Below are positions 1 to 6,872 of a stretch of 7,768 nt of DNA, piece after piece. The translations under genes were made by a program, and so were the position numbers. A model generated the notes under the pieces. The model made no database searches. It was not told where the DNA came from and saw nothing but the letters and a program-made list of their open reading frames with translations. Numbering within the stretch: the first letter of the stretch is position 1; the number at the start of each line of letters is the position of its first letter. This DNA is from Clostridia bacterium (lineage in GTDB: Bacteria; Bacillota; Clostridia; Oscillospirales; CAG-272). The stretch covers positions 1 through 7,768 of the forward strand of contig JAFTMF010000144.1 of assembly GCA_017452565.1 (NCBI GenBank), given 5' to 3'.

Positions 1-1
1 G

Positions 2-160
2 AAAAGCGGTATGGGCTCCTATCACGGAAAAGACGGCTTTGATGCATTTTCCCATTACAAATCTATTGTAGATAAAAAAACTTGGATGGATTTGCCCATG
101 CGCTATCAGCCGTATAAGAGCAAGTTCTATGAAACACTTTTGCATATATTTTTGAGATAA
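2..160 (+). CDS. Aldehyde dehydrogenase, C-terminal fragment (5' end outside window)
   Basis: The open frame enters from the left edge and ends at TAA 158-160, giving the last 52 residues of a protein. The stretch SGMGSYHGKDGFDAFSH followed by K-S-I and then MRYQPYKSKF is the usual C-terminal signature of class 3-type NAD(P)-dependent aldehyde dehydrogenases (SGxGxYHGxxxFxxFSH, then a basic RYxPY segment). These enzymes oxidise fatty or aromatic aldehydes to carboxylic acids. The catalytic Cys and Glu lie upstream of the window, so activity cannot be judged. The very end (LLHIFLR) is hydrophobic, as in class 3 members that touch membranes, but this is a weak clue. The DegV-family gene starts 19 nt after the stop with no terminator between, so the two are probably co-transcribed. 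Confidence 0.85.
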   Translation, partial: KSGMGSYHGKDGFDAFSHYKSIVDKKTWMDLPMRYQPYKSKFYETLLHIFLR

Positions 161-179
161 GAGAAAGAGGACTGATATT

Positions 180-1019
180 ATGAAAACAAGAATTATCGTA
201 GATTCCACGTCGGATCTACTGGCCGAAATCAAGTCAAGAGTCAACGTAGTTGCCCTTACCCTCCGTTTCGGCGACGAAGAGTACGTGGACGGCGTCACTA
301 TCGACCATCACACCTTCTACGAAAAACTGGTAGAAACCGACGTAGTACCTACTACCAGCCAAGCAACTCCCGCAATGTTCGCTGCGCAGTATGAGGCGGC
401 CAAAGAGGCAGGAGAAAGCGCAGTGGTGATTACGCTATCCTCCAAACTGTCGGGCACCTATCAGAGTGCCAAGATTGCGGCGCTGGACTATGACAACGTC
501 TACGTTGTAGACAGCGGAACGGTGGCAGTAGGCGGCGGCATTTTGGTGGAGCGCGCCCTGCAGCTGCTGGATGAAGGACTCGAGGCCGAGGAGATCGCCA
601 AAGTGCTGGAAGAGGAAAAGCAAAAAATCCTGATCGTAGCGCTGGTGGATACGCTGGAGTATCTGAAGAGAGGCGGACGAGTCTCCAAGACGGTAGCCTT
701 TGCAGGCGCTGTGCTGAACATCAAGCCGGTTTTGTCGGTAGAAGATGGCGAGATTCGTATGCTGGGCAAAGCCCGCGGCTCCAAGCAGGGTAACAATCTG
801 CTGGTGCAGGAGATCGAGAAGGCAGGCGGCGTTGATTTTACCAAACCCGTTTTGCTGGGCTATACAGGTCTGTCGGACGCACTATTGCAGAAATATATTC
901 AAGACAGCAAACATATCTGGGAAGCGGGACTCCACGATGTCCGCTATACCACCGTGGGTAGTGTGATCGGTACCCACGCAGGTCCCGGCGCAGTTGCCGT
1001 TGCATTTTTCAAAAAGTAA
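180..1019 (+). CDS. DegV family protein (FakB-like fatty-acid-binding protein)
   Basis: This is a 279-residue protein of normal length for the DegV/EDD-fold family. Visible signatures in order are the N-terminal VDSTSDL (7-13), TTSQATP (58-64), SSKLSGTYQSA (87-97), VDSG (110-113), LKRGGRVSK (162-170), LNIKPVLSVEDG (179-190) and the C-terminal GTHAGPGAVAV (264-274). Family members studied in detail (FakB) bind a fatty acid in an internal pocket, with the carboxylate held by residues of the TSQ and SGT motifs and the His of THxGPG, all present here. FakB presents the acid to the kinase FakA; no fakA-like gene is in the window, so a role in fatty acid phosphorylation is inference. The ATG follows AGAGG (166-170) by 9 nt. 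The gene is last in its transcript and runs into a hairpin terminator. An ordinary single-domain cytosolic protein. Confidence 0.93.
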   Translation: MKTRIIVDSTSDLLAEIKSRVNVVALTLRFGDEEYVDGVTIDHHTFYEKLVETDVVPTTSQATPAMFAAQYEAAKEAGESAVVITLSSKLSGTYQSAKIAALDYDNVYVVDSGTVAVGGGILVERALQLLDEGLEAEEIAKVLEEEKQKILIVALVDTLEYLKRGGRVSKTVAFAGAVLNIKPVLSVEDGEIRMLGKARGSKQGNNLLVQEIEKAGGVDFTKPVLLGYTGLSDALLQKYIQDSKHIWEAGLHDVRYTTVGSVIGTHAGPGAVAVAFFKK

Positions 1020-1035
1020 CACTATCCAAACAGCG

Positions 1036-1073
1036 AGCACCGTATTGAACCTCAATGCGGTGCTATTTTATAT
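1036..1073 (+). terminator. Rho-independent terminator after the DegV-family gene
   Basis: A 12-bp stem is formed by 1036-1047 and 1053-1064, with one G-U wobble and a 5-nt loop (AACCT). It is followed by ATTTTATAT on the plus strand. It begins 16 nt after the DegV-family stop codon and ends just before the stop of the convergent oxidoreductase gene. On the minus strand the hairpin is followed by little T-run, so it mainly serves the plus strand, although it may block both directions. Confidence 0.85.
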
Positions 1074-3307
1074 CACAGCGAAGGATGTTCCGCTAAAATC
1101 TTCAACCGATTCCAGCGGCGATCTACCTCGTCTTGGATTTTGTCTCTGATTTCATCATACTCCGCATTACATAAATGTCGGGTGCGCCCCATCATCCCCA
1201 GAAAGTCGCCAACGGGGATCTTCTTTCCGCTCTTCTCGGGATTGTAGGAAAGGGAAGTGATCCCTCGCTCTACTTCATACAGCGGATGATAACAGCAGTT
1301 TACAGCGGCATCAATCACCTTGCGTTCGGTGCTGGGCTGATCTCCCCAGTTCAGCGGACAAGCGGAGAGGCATTTGATATACGCCGTTCCAAAATGGCGG
1401 GCGTAATACTGTGCTTTAGCCGCCTTGGCGATGAAATCCGACGGATTGGACTCTGCCGCAGTGGCAACGTAGGGCATTCCCGTAGCCGCCATGATCCGAG
1501 GCATATCCTTATGGAAGAAGGATTTCCCCCACAGTGCATCTCCCAAGTGAGAGGTGGCGCTTTTGGCTCCCATAGGAGTGGAATAGGAAAGCTGATATCC
1601 CGTGTTCATATATCCGCCGTTGTCATATTCCAAAATGATCATAGGATCGCCTCGCAGTGCTGTTCCCAGCGAAGAGCCCATACCGATATCCATCCCGCCG
1701 TCTCCGATGACCATAATGAAGGTGATCTCTCCCTCGGGCATCTCTCCCCGAGCCTGCCGTTGCCGATAGATCTGTATAAGCCCTGCCAGCGTGGCGGCAC
1801 CGTTTTGGAACAGATTGTGGATATAGGGGACCTTGAAAGCCGTCTGCGGATAGCCGGTGGTCACAACCATGCCGCATCCCGTTTGGAAGAGCAGTACCAC
1901 GTTGCCCTCAATTCCTCTTAGCAGTAGATTCACGTTCACGGGAATGCCGCATCCGGGACAAGCCCCGTGTCCGGGGGCAAGCCGTTTGGGTCGGGAGAGG
2001 GTACTGCGCACGTCCGCACCCCGAACGGTTACCTTCCCCTCCGATTCGGTGCAAGTGATGGTGGGATTGGCACTTTCCTGCTCCGAAATCGGCGCAAAGT
2101 AGGGCGTGGGTGCGAAATCCGATTGCCCTTTATAGGCGCCGTAGTAATCAAAAGCAGGTGCGCCGGGATCGAAGCAGGCTTCCAGCAGTTCTACCGCATC
2201 TTTTTCATAAAAATCACGACCGCCCAGCCCGAAGATTCGGCTGAGCACACGGGTGTAGCTCCCCGTCTGTTGCAATGCCGCTCGGATCTCCAGCGACAGA
2301 TTGCCGCCTCCCGCACCGTAGCTGTCTTGTCTGTCCGCTACCAGCACGGTTTGCGCATTTTTGCACAGCTTTGCGATCTCCTCCCCGGGGAAGGGACGCA
2401 AAACGCCGAGGGTGATTACCCCCACGCGCTTTCCCTCCTCCCGCAACCGATCCACCGCAGCTTTGGCGGTGAGGTAGGCGGAGCCCAGCACGCACAGCAC
2501 CGCTTCTGCATCCTCCGTCCGATAGGATTGAACTGCAGAGAGCCGCCGTCCTGCCAATGCCTCGTAGTCGGTAAAGATTTTGGGAATCTCCTGCCGTGCT
2601 GCTTCCATTGCAAGATGAAGCTGGTATTTGTTGTTCAGCAGATCGGGCTCGTTCATATAAGAGCCAAGGGTGATGGGATGGGCTACGTCCAGCACACCCA
2701 AATCCGACGAGAGGGGACCGATAAACTCCCGCACCACTCTATCGTCGGCAAACACCCGGCACCTTTGCTTCTGATGGCTGGTGAAAAAGCCGTCGAACGC
2801 CACGATCACGGGGAGCTTCACTCGCTCGGCAATCTTCAGCGCACAAATATTGCAATCGTAAACCTCTTGGGGAGAGGATGCAAAGAGAATGATCCAGCCC
2901 GTGTTCAGGGTGAACATCAGATCGCTGTGATCTCCTTTGATAGACAGCGGTCCGGATACCGTTCTGCAAGCGACGTTCATTACCATCGGACGTCGTGTGC
3001 CCGATTGCACCGGCAACTGCTCCAGCGCATATAACAGTCCGTTGGCGGAGGTGGCGTTGAACACTCTTCCTCCCCCTGCAGAAGCACCGTAGCAAATTCC
3101 TGCGGCGCTGTGCTCCCCCTCGGCGGGAATCATCCCGATGGTGTGACGGCCGTCTGCCTTCATCTGATCCAGCACCTCTGCGATTTGCGTGGAAGGGGTG
3201 ATGGGATAATAGCCCATCACGTGGTAATTGATCTGCATTGCGGCATAAGCGGCCATTTCGTTGCCGCTTTCAAAGAGCAGCTTCTGCTCAGGCATAGTTG
3301 ATTCCAT
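1073..3307 (-). CDS. 2-oxoacid:ferredoxin oxidoreductase, fused alpha-beta subunits (PorA-PorB type)
   Basis: This 744-residue protein joins two subunits that are usually separate. Residues 1 to about 385 are PorA-like: YYPITPSTQ (33-41) and the pyrimidine-binding first half, a conserved FDGFFTSHQ (171-179), then a second domain with LGVLRPFP. Residues about 445-700 are PorB-like: GHGACPGCG (446-454), the thiamine pyrophosphate motif GDGGMDIG (535-542) and NGGYMNTG (563-570). Cys 450, 453, 478 and 650 fit the four ligands of the proximal [4Fe-4S] cluster of the PFOR family. The enzyme would convert a 2-oxoacid plus CoA to acyl-CoA, CO2 and reduced ferredoxin. YMNTG favours pyruvate or a branched-chain 2-oxoacid over 2-oxoglutarate, but the substrate is not settled. 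The ATG at 3307 was chosen over a TTG at 3316 because GGAGGT (3323-3318) lies 10 nt upstream of the ATG but only 1 nt from the TTG. It starts 1 nt after the gamma-delta stop. Confidence 0.9.
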   Translation of the reverse strand: MESTMPEQKLLFESGNEMAAYAAMQINYHVMGYYPITPSTQIAEVLDQMKADGRHTIGMIPAEGEHSAAGICYGASAGGGRVFNATSANGLLYALEQLPVQSGTRRPMVMNVACRTVSGPLSIKGDHSDLMFTLNTGWIILFASSPQEVYDCNICALKIAERVKLPVIVAFDGFFTSHQKQRCRVFADDRVVREFIGPLSSDLGVLDVAHPITLGSYMNEPDLLNNKYQLHLAMEAARQEIPKIFTDYEALAGRRLSAVQSYRTEDAEAVLCVLGSAYLTAKAAVDRLREEGKRVGVITLGVLRPFPGEEIAKLCKNAQTVLVADRQDSYGAGGGNLSLEIRAALQQTGSYTRVLSRIFGLGGRDFYEKDAVELLEACFDPGAPAFDYYGAYKGQSDFAPTPYFAPISEQESANPTITCTESEGKVTVRGADVRSTLSRPKRLAPGHGACPGCGIPVNVNLLLRGIEGNVVLLFQTGCGMVVTTGYPQTAFKVPYIHNLFQNGAATLAGLIQIYRQRQARGEMPEGEITFIMVIGDGGMDIGMGSSLGTALRGDPMIILEYDNGGYMNTGYQLSYSTPMGAKSATSHLGDALWGKSFFHKDMPRIMAATGMPYVATAAESNPSDFIAKAAKAQYYARHFGTAYIKCLSACPLNWGDQPSTERKVIDAAVNCCYHPLYEVERGITSLSYNPEKSGKKIPVGDFLGMMGRTRHLCNAEYDEIRDKIQDEVDRRWNRLKILAEHPSL

Positions 3308-3308
3308 A

Positions 3309-4436
3309 TTATACAAGACCTCCGTCTACACGCTTTTCGTCGAGATACGCCTCTCCCGTCACCCAAGGATCTGCCCCTGCAGGCTCATAGTCCAAAGAAT
3401 CCACGATCAAATCCTTGTTTCGCACGAACCATTTGGGATTCGGATGTTCCTGCTCCTTACCGGCTACCAGCGCCTCCACAGGGCAGACGTTTACACAGCG
3501 CAGGCATCCTTTGCAATGATGATAACACAGCCCGCGGTTCAGCATCGCAGGCTTTCCCCGAAGTTCTCCCGGGGTGAACTGGAACACCATATCGGGGCAG
3601 GTGCTGTCGCACAGACCGCAATGGATACACTTTTCCGGCAAAAACAGCGGAATATAGCCCATTCGGGAGGGAGAAAGATCGTTCTTTACCGTATTGCCGA
3701 AAATAGGATTGATACCGCCGATGGGGGCGTTATCATATCCCCACTTCCCACGGACTTCCTCATAGGGCAGGTACTCGTACCGCCCGTCGGGAGCAAAATA
3801 GCGGCTGCTCACTTGCTCATACCCTTTTCGCACGCCGACGAGATTGGACTTCAGCATTCGGGGATATTTCTTTCCCAGCGTGTCGGTAACCAGTGCCTCT
3901 ACCGCATCCAAGGGAAGAAATCCCGTAGCCTTTGCAATGGCGCCCAGAAGGATCATATTCACACGGCTCTTACAGTCCATAGCAATCGCAAGGGCATCCA
4001 CCGTGCAGACCGTACCGCCGTGGAGCTTTAGACTTTCTCTTGCTTCTTCCGGTGACAGCGGCGTGTTCACTACGACGGTGGCGTCAGCCTCAACGCCTGC
4101 GGTCACGGGAAGCGCTTTCGCCAGCGCGTGATGGAAGAGTACCAGCAGGTGCGGGTGCTCCACGGGGCTGTTGTGCAGGATTTCTCGTGGTGGCATCGCA
4201 TAGCGGACGTGGGATTTTACCGGCGATCCTCGTTTTTCGGAGCCGTAGCTGGAAAAAGCCGATGCATTCAACCCCAGATAGATAGCTCCAAGCTCTCCCA
4301 GCAGCTTGCCGCACAGATTGGCACCCAGCCCGCCGATGCTCTCCATGCGGATTTCATAGCACCCGTTTTCGTGGGCAGCAGGCAGATGAACGGAGAATGC
4401 AGAAGAGCGATCTTGCTCGTTGTTTTGTAGTTTCAT
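3309..4436 (-). CDS. 2-oxoacid:ferredoxin oxidoreductase, fused gamma-delta subunits
   Basis: This 375-residue protein is the first gene of the minus-strand operon. Residues about 25-205 match the gamma subunit of the pyruvate/2-oxoacid:ferredoxin oxidoreductase family: the SIGGLGAN loop (33-40), YGSEKRGSP (64-72) and a C-terminal VRKGYEQV. Residues about 237-330 form a delta-type ferredoxin domain with two canonical [4Fe-4S] sets, Cys 270/273/276/280 and Cys 308/311/314/318, each CxxCxxCxxxCP. The gamma part bridges to the CoA and thiamine-bearing parts, and the delta part carries electrons to external ferredoxin. The roughly 25 residues before the gamma domain are unremarkable, and the last 45 (after the ferredoxin) form a short unassigned tail. 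ATG 4436 has GAGGAG (4448-4443) 6 nt upstream. The next gene supplies alpha and beta, so the two products should form one complex. Confidence 0.9.
   Translation of the reverse strand: MKLQNNEQDRSSAFSVHLPAAHENGCYEIRMESIGGLGANLCGKLLGELGAIYLGLNASAFSSYGSEKRGSPVKSHVRYAMPPREILHNSPVEHPHLLVLFHHALAKALPVTAGVEADATVVVNTPLSPEEARESLKLHGGTVCTVDALAIAMDCKSRVNMILLGAIAKATGFLPLDAVEALVTDTLGKKYPRMLKSNLVGVRKGYEQVSSRYFAPDGRYEYLPYEEVRGKWGYDNAPIGGINPIFGNTVKNDLSPSRMGYIPLFLPEKCIHCGLCDSTCPDMVFQFTPGELRGKPAMLNRGLCYHHCKGCLRCVNVCPVEALVAGKEQEHPNPKWFVRNKDLIVDSLDYEPAGADPWVTGEAYLDEKRVDGGLV
3318..3323 (-). promoter_or_regulatory. Ribosome binding site of the alpha-beta gene, inside the gamma-delta coding end
   Basis: GGAGGT is read on the minus strand from 3323 to 3318 and at the same time encodes two Gly codons near the end of the gamma-delta protein (DGGLV). 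It sits 10 nt before ATG 3307 and decides the start over the nearer TTG. The arrangement (stop TAA, one base, ATG) suggests translational coupling and matched synthesis of the two polypeptides. Confidence 0.75.
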
Positions 4437-4487
4437 ATGGAACTCCTCGCTGTTCGTTTTTTTCTATCATTCTCCCAAAAGTGCTTC

Positions 4488-4515
4488 ATTATACGATACC
4501 GATAACCGATGTTAG
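4488..4515 (-). promoter_or_regulatory. Probable promoter of the gamma-delta/alpha-beta operon
   Basis: On the minus strand a perfect -10 hexamer TATAAT lies at 4493-4488. The best -35 candidate is CTAACA at 4515-4510 (4 of 6 to consensus, 16-nt spacer). The start of transcription would be near 4481, giving an untranslated leader of about 45 nt before ATG 4436. The -10 is convincing and the -35 is weak, so an activator or an alternative spacing is possible. It lies back to back with the recQ promoter. Confidence 0.55.
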
Positions 4516-4529
4516 TCGAAAATCTGCAC

Positions 4530-4558
4530 TTGACACAATTGCCGCAAAACACTATAAT
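4530..4558 (+). promoter_or_regulatory. recQ promoter, exact housekeeping consensus
   Basis: TTGACA (4530-4535) and TATAAT (4553-4558) are separated by exactly 17 nt, a perfect match to the sigma-70/sigma-A consensus. Transcription should begin near 4565, giving a leader of only about 22 nt that contains GGAG (4577-4580), 7 nt before the recQ ATG at 4588. Confidence 0.88.
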
Positions 4559-4587
4559 ATAAGCATCAACTACAATGGAGATTCGCA

Positions 4588-6432
4588 ATGAGCAAGTACA
4601 CAGTTTTAAGAGACTATTTCGGTTATACCGCCTTTCGGGAAGGGCAGGAAAAGCTGATCGACGGCATCCTCGGGTATTCCGACGTGCTGGGCATTATGCC
4701 CACCGGTGGCGGTAAGAGTATCTGCTATCAGGTGCCTGCAATGCTTCTGCCGGGAATCACGCTGGTGATCTCTCCGCTCATCTCGCTGATGAAGGATCAG
4801 GTGATGGGTCTGAAAACTGCCGGCATCCCTGCGGCTTATCTCAACAGCTCGCTGAGTGCGGCGCAACAGCATCGGGTCTGCCAAAACATTTTAGCAGGCG
4901 CGTATAAGATCGTATACGTCGCACCGGAGCGGCTGGAAAACTTCGAATTTCTCAATGTATGCAGAGAGGTCACCGTATCGCTGGTAGCGGTAGACGAAGC
5001 GCACTGCATTTCCCAATGGGGGCAAGATTTCCGTCCGGGCTATCTGAAAATTGCCGATTTTTTGGAAGAGCTTCCCAGACGTCCCGTAGTGGCGGCCTTC
5101 ACCGCAACGGCTACCGACGTGGTGCGGCAGGACATCGTGCGCCTCTTGAGACTGTGGGAACCGTTGCAGGTAATCACCGGCTTCGACCGCCCCAATCTCC
5201 GCTACGAAGTGCGCATCCCCAAGAGCAAAATGCCCGAGCTGATTTCCATTCTCAGCACTCGCAAGAACAAGAGCGGCATCATTTACTGTATGACCCGAGG
5301 AAATGTAGAAAAGGTGTGCGAAAAACTGCAAGCGGAGGGATTTCCCGCCACCCGCTACCACGCAGGTCTGTCCGACGAAGAGAGACGGGAAAATCAAGAG
5401 GATTTTCTCTACGATCGGTCGCCGATTATGGTTGCCACCAACGCCTTCGGAATGGGTATTGACAAATCCAACGTAGCATACGTGATCCATTACAATATGC
5501 CGCTGAGCGTGGAGGCTTATTATCAGGAAGCAGGCAGAGCAGGGCGGGACGGATCACCTGCCGACTGCATCTTGCTGTATGCTCCCTCCGATTTGTACAA
5601 GGCGAAGGATCTGCTCAGCCATCCCAGCGAGAATCATCTCCTCAGCGAAGCCGAACAGGAGGAGAATCTCCGCCGCAACTACCGCAGATTGGATGAAATG
5701 CTGGACTATTGCCGCACTACTGACTGTCTGCGAGGCTATATTCTGGATTATTTCGGCCAGCCTCACGCAGAACGGTGCGATCATTGCGGTAATTGCGAGA
5801 CTAACTATACCTCTACCGACATCACCGTAGAGGCGAAAAAGATTCTCTCTTGCGTGAAACGGGCAGAGGATCATCTGGGCTATCCGGTAGGAAAGGCGCT
5901 GATCGGCAGAATTCTGCTGGGCAGCCGTGACAAGCGGATTATCGAGACTGGGCTGGACAAGCTGACCACCTACAGTCTTTTGCAGGATCAGTCACGGGCA
6001 AGAGTATCCGAGATGATCGACTATCTGGAAATGCTGGGGGCAATTTCCGTAGACGGCAACCACGGCGGTGCTACCCTTACTCCCATCGCACGGGAAATCC
6101 TGTTCGGAGAGCAAAAGGTGATTGCTACCTTCAAGCCTTTGCCCGAAAAAGGCAAGAAAAAGAAGCAATCGGCTGAAAGCAAGGAGTCTGCAGGAGCATC
6201 CGATGAAGCGCTGTACGAATTGCTCCGCAATCTGCGGATGCAGCTGGCAAAAGAAGAGGGCGTTCCCGCATACGTTATCTTCTCCAATCAAACGCTGTCC
6301 GATATGGCAGCCAAAAAGCCTCGCAGTCTGCTGGAGTTTTTAGACGTATCGGGCGTCGGTCAGATCAAAGCTCAGAAATACAGCGAAGCGTTTTTGGAGG
6401 TCATCGAAGCGTATCTGAATTCTGTTGAATAA
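4588..6432 (+). CDS. recQ: ATP-dependent DNA helicase RecQ
   Basis: This is a 614-residue 3'-5' DNA helicase with the full bacterial RecQ layout. The helicase core has FREGQ (16-20), Walker A TGGGKS (39-44), SPLISLMKDQV (62-72), DEAH (136-139), the aromatic-rich loop SQWGQDFRP, TATAT, and the motif VI region QEAGRAGRDGS. The zinc site has Cys 380, 397, 400 and 403, with an additional Cys 375 just before it. A winged-helix RQC region follows, then a Lys-rich linker (about 515-537) and a C-terminal HRDC domain (about 539-614) with the usual DxxLYxxLRxLR and PAYVIFSNxTL motifs. RecQ unwinds recombination and stalled-fork intermediates in the cytoplasm. The loop carries Gln 146 where E. coli RecQ has His (SQWGHDFRP). 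It is a single-gene transcript from its own consensus promoter, with GGAG 7 nt before the ATG. No obvious terminator with a T-run follows on this strand. Confidence 0.97.
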   Translation: MSKYTVLRDYFGYTAFREGQEKLIDGILGYSDVLGIMPTGGGKSICYQVPAMLLPGITLVISPLISLMKDQVMGLKTAGIPAAYLNSSLSAAQQHRVCQNILAGAYKIVYVAPERLENFEFLNVCREVTVSLVAVDEAHCISQWGQDFRPGYLKIADFLEELPRRPVVAAFTATATDVVRQDIVRLLRLWEPLQVITGFDRPNLRYEVRIPKSKMPELISILSTRKNKSGIIYCMTRGNVEKVCEKLQAEGFPATRYHAGLSDEERRENQEDFLYDRSPIMVATNAFGMGIDKSNVAYVIHYNMPLSVEAYYQEAGRAGRDGSPADCILLYAPSDLYKAKDLLSHPSENHLLSEAEQEENLRRNYRRLDEMLDYCRTTDCLRGYILDYFGQPHAERCDHCGNCETNYTSTDITVEAKKILSCVKRAEDHLGYPVGKALIGRILLGSRDKRIIETGLDKLTTYSLLQDQSRARVSEMIDYLEMLGAISVDGNHGGATLTPIAREILFGEQKVIATFKPLPEKGKKKKQSAESKESAGASDEALYELLRNLRMQLAKEEGVPAYVIFSNQTLSDMAAKKPRSLLEFLDVSGVGQIKAQKYSEAFLEVIEAYLNSVE

Positions 6433-6498
6433 AATCGGAAACGGAAATATGATGCAGTGAATACCAAAACGATTTATCGCCAATGTCGCAAATAAGGT

Positions 6499-6525
6499 AA
6501 AAATCTCCGCCATAGAGCGGAGATT
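6499..6525 (-). terminator. Rho-independent terminator after the DUF421/DUF4363 operon
   Basis: A 9-bp perfect stem pairs 6502-6510 with 6517-6525 around the loop CATAGA. On the minus strand it runs into five T residues (complement of A 6499-6503). It begins 2 nt after the stop codon of the DUF4363-like gene. On the plus strand the hairpin is followed by CATC and then A residues, so it is a weaker stop for recQ, although the hairpin could still slow convergent transcription. Confidence 0.8.
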
Positions 6526-6527
6526 CA

Positions 6528-6872
6528 TCAAAAAATCAGTTCCCAATCCAGCGAATGGATTCGCTTAATCTGCTTGATAGACGAGATCATCACCTCTCGC
6601 GCGGCTTCAACGTCTGCGGCTTCAGCGTTCGATTCAATAAGAGCAACGTAATGGCGACAGTTGGAATCACCGTTACGGATCAGATCGTAAGGCGTTAGAA
6701 ATGCAGCGATCTTCGAAAAGGATTCCCAATGCTCTTGAAATTCGGTCGACTCAGAGACGGCATTGGCCTCGGAAATCAGTGAATCGCATTCGGAACAAAG
6801 GTAGATTCCGGTGCAAATAGCAGTGATTGTCAGAGATACTGCAAGAAGAATAGGGAAGAGTATCTGTTTCAT
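6528..6872 (-). CDS. DUF4363-like small membrane-anchored protein
   Basis: This 114-residue protein has one N-terminal hydrophobic segment (about 4-26, rich in Leu, Ile and Val) followed by a mostly helical, charged region, predicted to lie outside the membrane. The second half carries short acidic and basic helices ending in RIHSLDWELIF. Size, single anchor and position directly after a DUF421 gene match the DUF4363 family of Firmicutes, whose function is unknown. The family call rests on this pattern and not on a search. ATG 6872 was chosen over an in-frame TTG at 6887 because it overlaps the DUF421 stop as ATGA and has GGAAGG about 7 nt upstream. The two are therefore likely translated in a coupled way and may act together at the membrane. 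A terminator follows 2 nt after the stop. Confidence 0.75.
   Translation of the reverse strand: MKQILFPILLAVSLTITAICTGIYLCSECDSLISEANAVSESTEFQEHWESFSKIAAFLTPYDLIRNGDSNCRHYVALIESNAEAADVEAAREVMISSIKQIKRIHSLDWELIF

Noticed and set aside
1967..3034. A long plus-strand open frame (355 codons) opposite the alpha-beta gene.
   Set aside because: It is antisense to a clearly conserved enzyme, has no family motifs or ribosome binding site, and its composition is that of a reversed coding strand.
3308..3316. TTG at 3316 as the start of the alpha-beta protein, overlapping the gamma-delta stop.
   Set aside because: The GGAGGT site would be only 1 nt from it; ATG 3307 has workable spacing.
3261..4031. 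A 256-codon plus-strand open frame opposite the gamma-delta gene.
   Set aside because: It is a shadow of a recognised ferredoxin oxidoreductase gene, including the cluster-binding Cys codons on the other strand; no independent evidence for translation.
4397..4591. A plus-strand frame of 64 codons whose stop overlaps the recQ start.
   Set aside because: It spans the divergent promoter region and the recQ promoter itself, has no ribosome binding site and no recognisable protein features.
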